NCBI GenBank assembly: GCA_016302095.1 | Contig: JAEDOE010000069.1 | Span: 1-6,501, forward strand | Length of the DNA: 6,501 nt | Direction of reading: 5' to 3' | Origin: Anaerovibrio sp. | GTDB lineage: Bacteria; Bacillota; Negativicutes; Selenomonadales; Selenomonadaceae | Shown: one piece after another, positions 6,408 to 6,501 of the stretch | Layout of the letters: the number at the start of each line of letters is the position of its first letter | Position numbering within the stretch: the stretch's first letter is position 1 | The notes under the pieces: generated by a model | What the model saw: only the letters and a program-made list of their open reading frames with translations | Databases searched by the model: none | What the model was told of the DNA's origin: nothing | Position numbers and translations under genes: made by a program

Positions 6408-6444
6408 ATACATGCCATATTCCGTTCTATTGCATACAAAGTAC

Positions 6445-6473
6445 ATTATAACACTCGAAGCTATAACAGGCAA
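6445..6473 (-). promoter_or_regulatory. Housekeeping (sigma-A/70-type) promoter of the mqn operon
   Basis: Read on the minus strand: -35 TTGCCT (6468-6473; 4 of 6 consensus bases), a 17-bp spacer, and -10 TATAAT (6445-6450; perfect). A transcript start is expected near 6438, giving a leader of about 44 nt to the TTG at 6394. It precedes the first gene of a tightly spaced run and is the only clear promoter I find in the window. Confidence 0.8.
6446..6466 (-). promoter_or_regulatory. Candidate operator: dyad across the promoter spacer and -10 box
   Basis: The minus strand has TTATAGC, 7 bp, GTTATAA, an inverted repeat of 7-bp arms with one mismatched pair. It fills the spacer and covers most of the -10 box, where a repressor would block polymerase. 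The arms are AT-rich and include the -10 itself, so chance symmetry is quite possible. Confidence 0.3.
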
Positions 6474-6501
6474 TTTCACATGTACAAAAAAATTTCAGTT
6501 T

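Noticed and set aside
6395..6439. Longer first mqnE frame starting at TTG 6439 or ATG 6418
   Set aside because: The 6439 codon is at the predicted transcript start, and neither codon has a Shine-Dalgarno site. The added residues resemble nothing in the family.
1..6501. tRNA or rRNA genes, CRISPR arrays, insertion sequences, riboswitches
   Set aside because: None seen: gaps are at most about 110 bp, with no regularly spaced repeat-spacer array, terminal inverted repeats or transposase reading frame. The first-gene leader of about 44 nt is too short for a typical riboswitch.

Overview
The window holds six genes, all on the minus strand and read from right to left. They look like one menaquinone (futalosine-pathway) operon followed by an unrelated housekeeping gene. 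In transcription order they are: two adjacent, clearly diverged copies of a radical-SAM aminofutalosine synthase (MqnE-like; 5258-6394 and 4005-5171); the radical-SAM cyclic dehypoxanthinyl-futalosine synthase MqnC (2977-4005); an MTAP/PNP-superfamily nucleoside phosphorylase or nucleosidase (2116-2973); an MFS transporter of the fosmidomycin-resistance (FSR) type (885-2075); and the first 270 codons of a 37-kDa nucleoid-associated (NdpA/YejK-type) protein that runs off the left edge (1-810).

A good housekeeping promoter (TTGCCT, 17 bp, TATAAT; 6445-6473) lies in front of the first gene. It places the transcript start near 6438, so that gene must start inside the short leader; a GGAGGG ribosome site points to a TTG codon at 6394. 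Downstream spacing is tight: 86 bp between the two mqnE genes, a 1-nt overlap into mqnC, 3 nt to the nucleosidase, about 40 bp to the transporter and 73 bp to the nucleoid-protein gene. I see no intrinsic terminator in any gap.

Metabolic reading: MqnE joins the chorismate-derived 3-[(1-carboxyvinyl)oxy]benzoate to SAM to give aminofutalosine. A PNP-superfamily enzyme must then remove the purine, and MqnC cyclises the product. Here the purine-removing slot next to mqnC is filled by an MTAP-like protein with altered phosphate- and purine-site residues, not by an obvious MqnB or MTA/SAH nucleosidase. Genes for MqnA (chorismate dehydratase) and MqnD are not in the window.

Organism: low-complexity signs are absent, coding DNA is moderately G+C-rich, Shine-Dalgarno sites are strong (GGAGG, AAGGAG) and the sigma-A-type promoter is near consensus. 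With the futalosine pathway and an NdpA-type protein, this suggests an anaerobic member of the Bacillota, perhaps Negativicutes (Selenomonas-like). This is inference from memory of gene content, not a database match.

The points most worth a second look are the paired, differently altered MqnE paralogues, the MTAP-like enzyme in the nucleosidase position, a three-copy 15-bp repeat that runs into the second mqnE start codon, and a dyad inside the promoter spacer.
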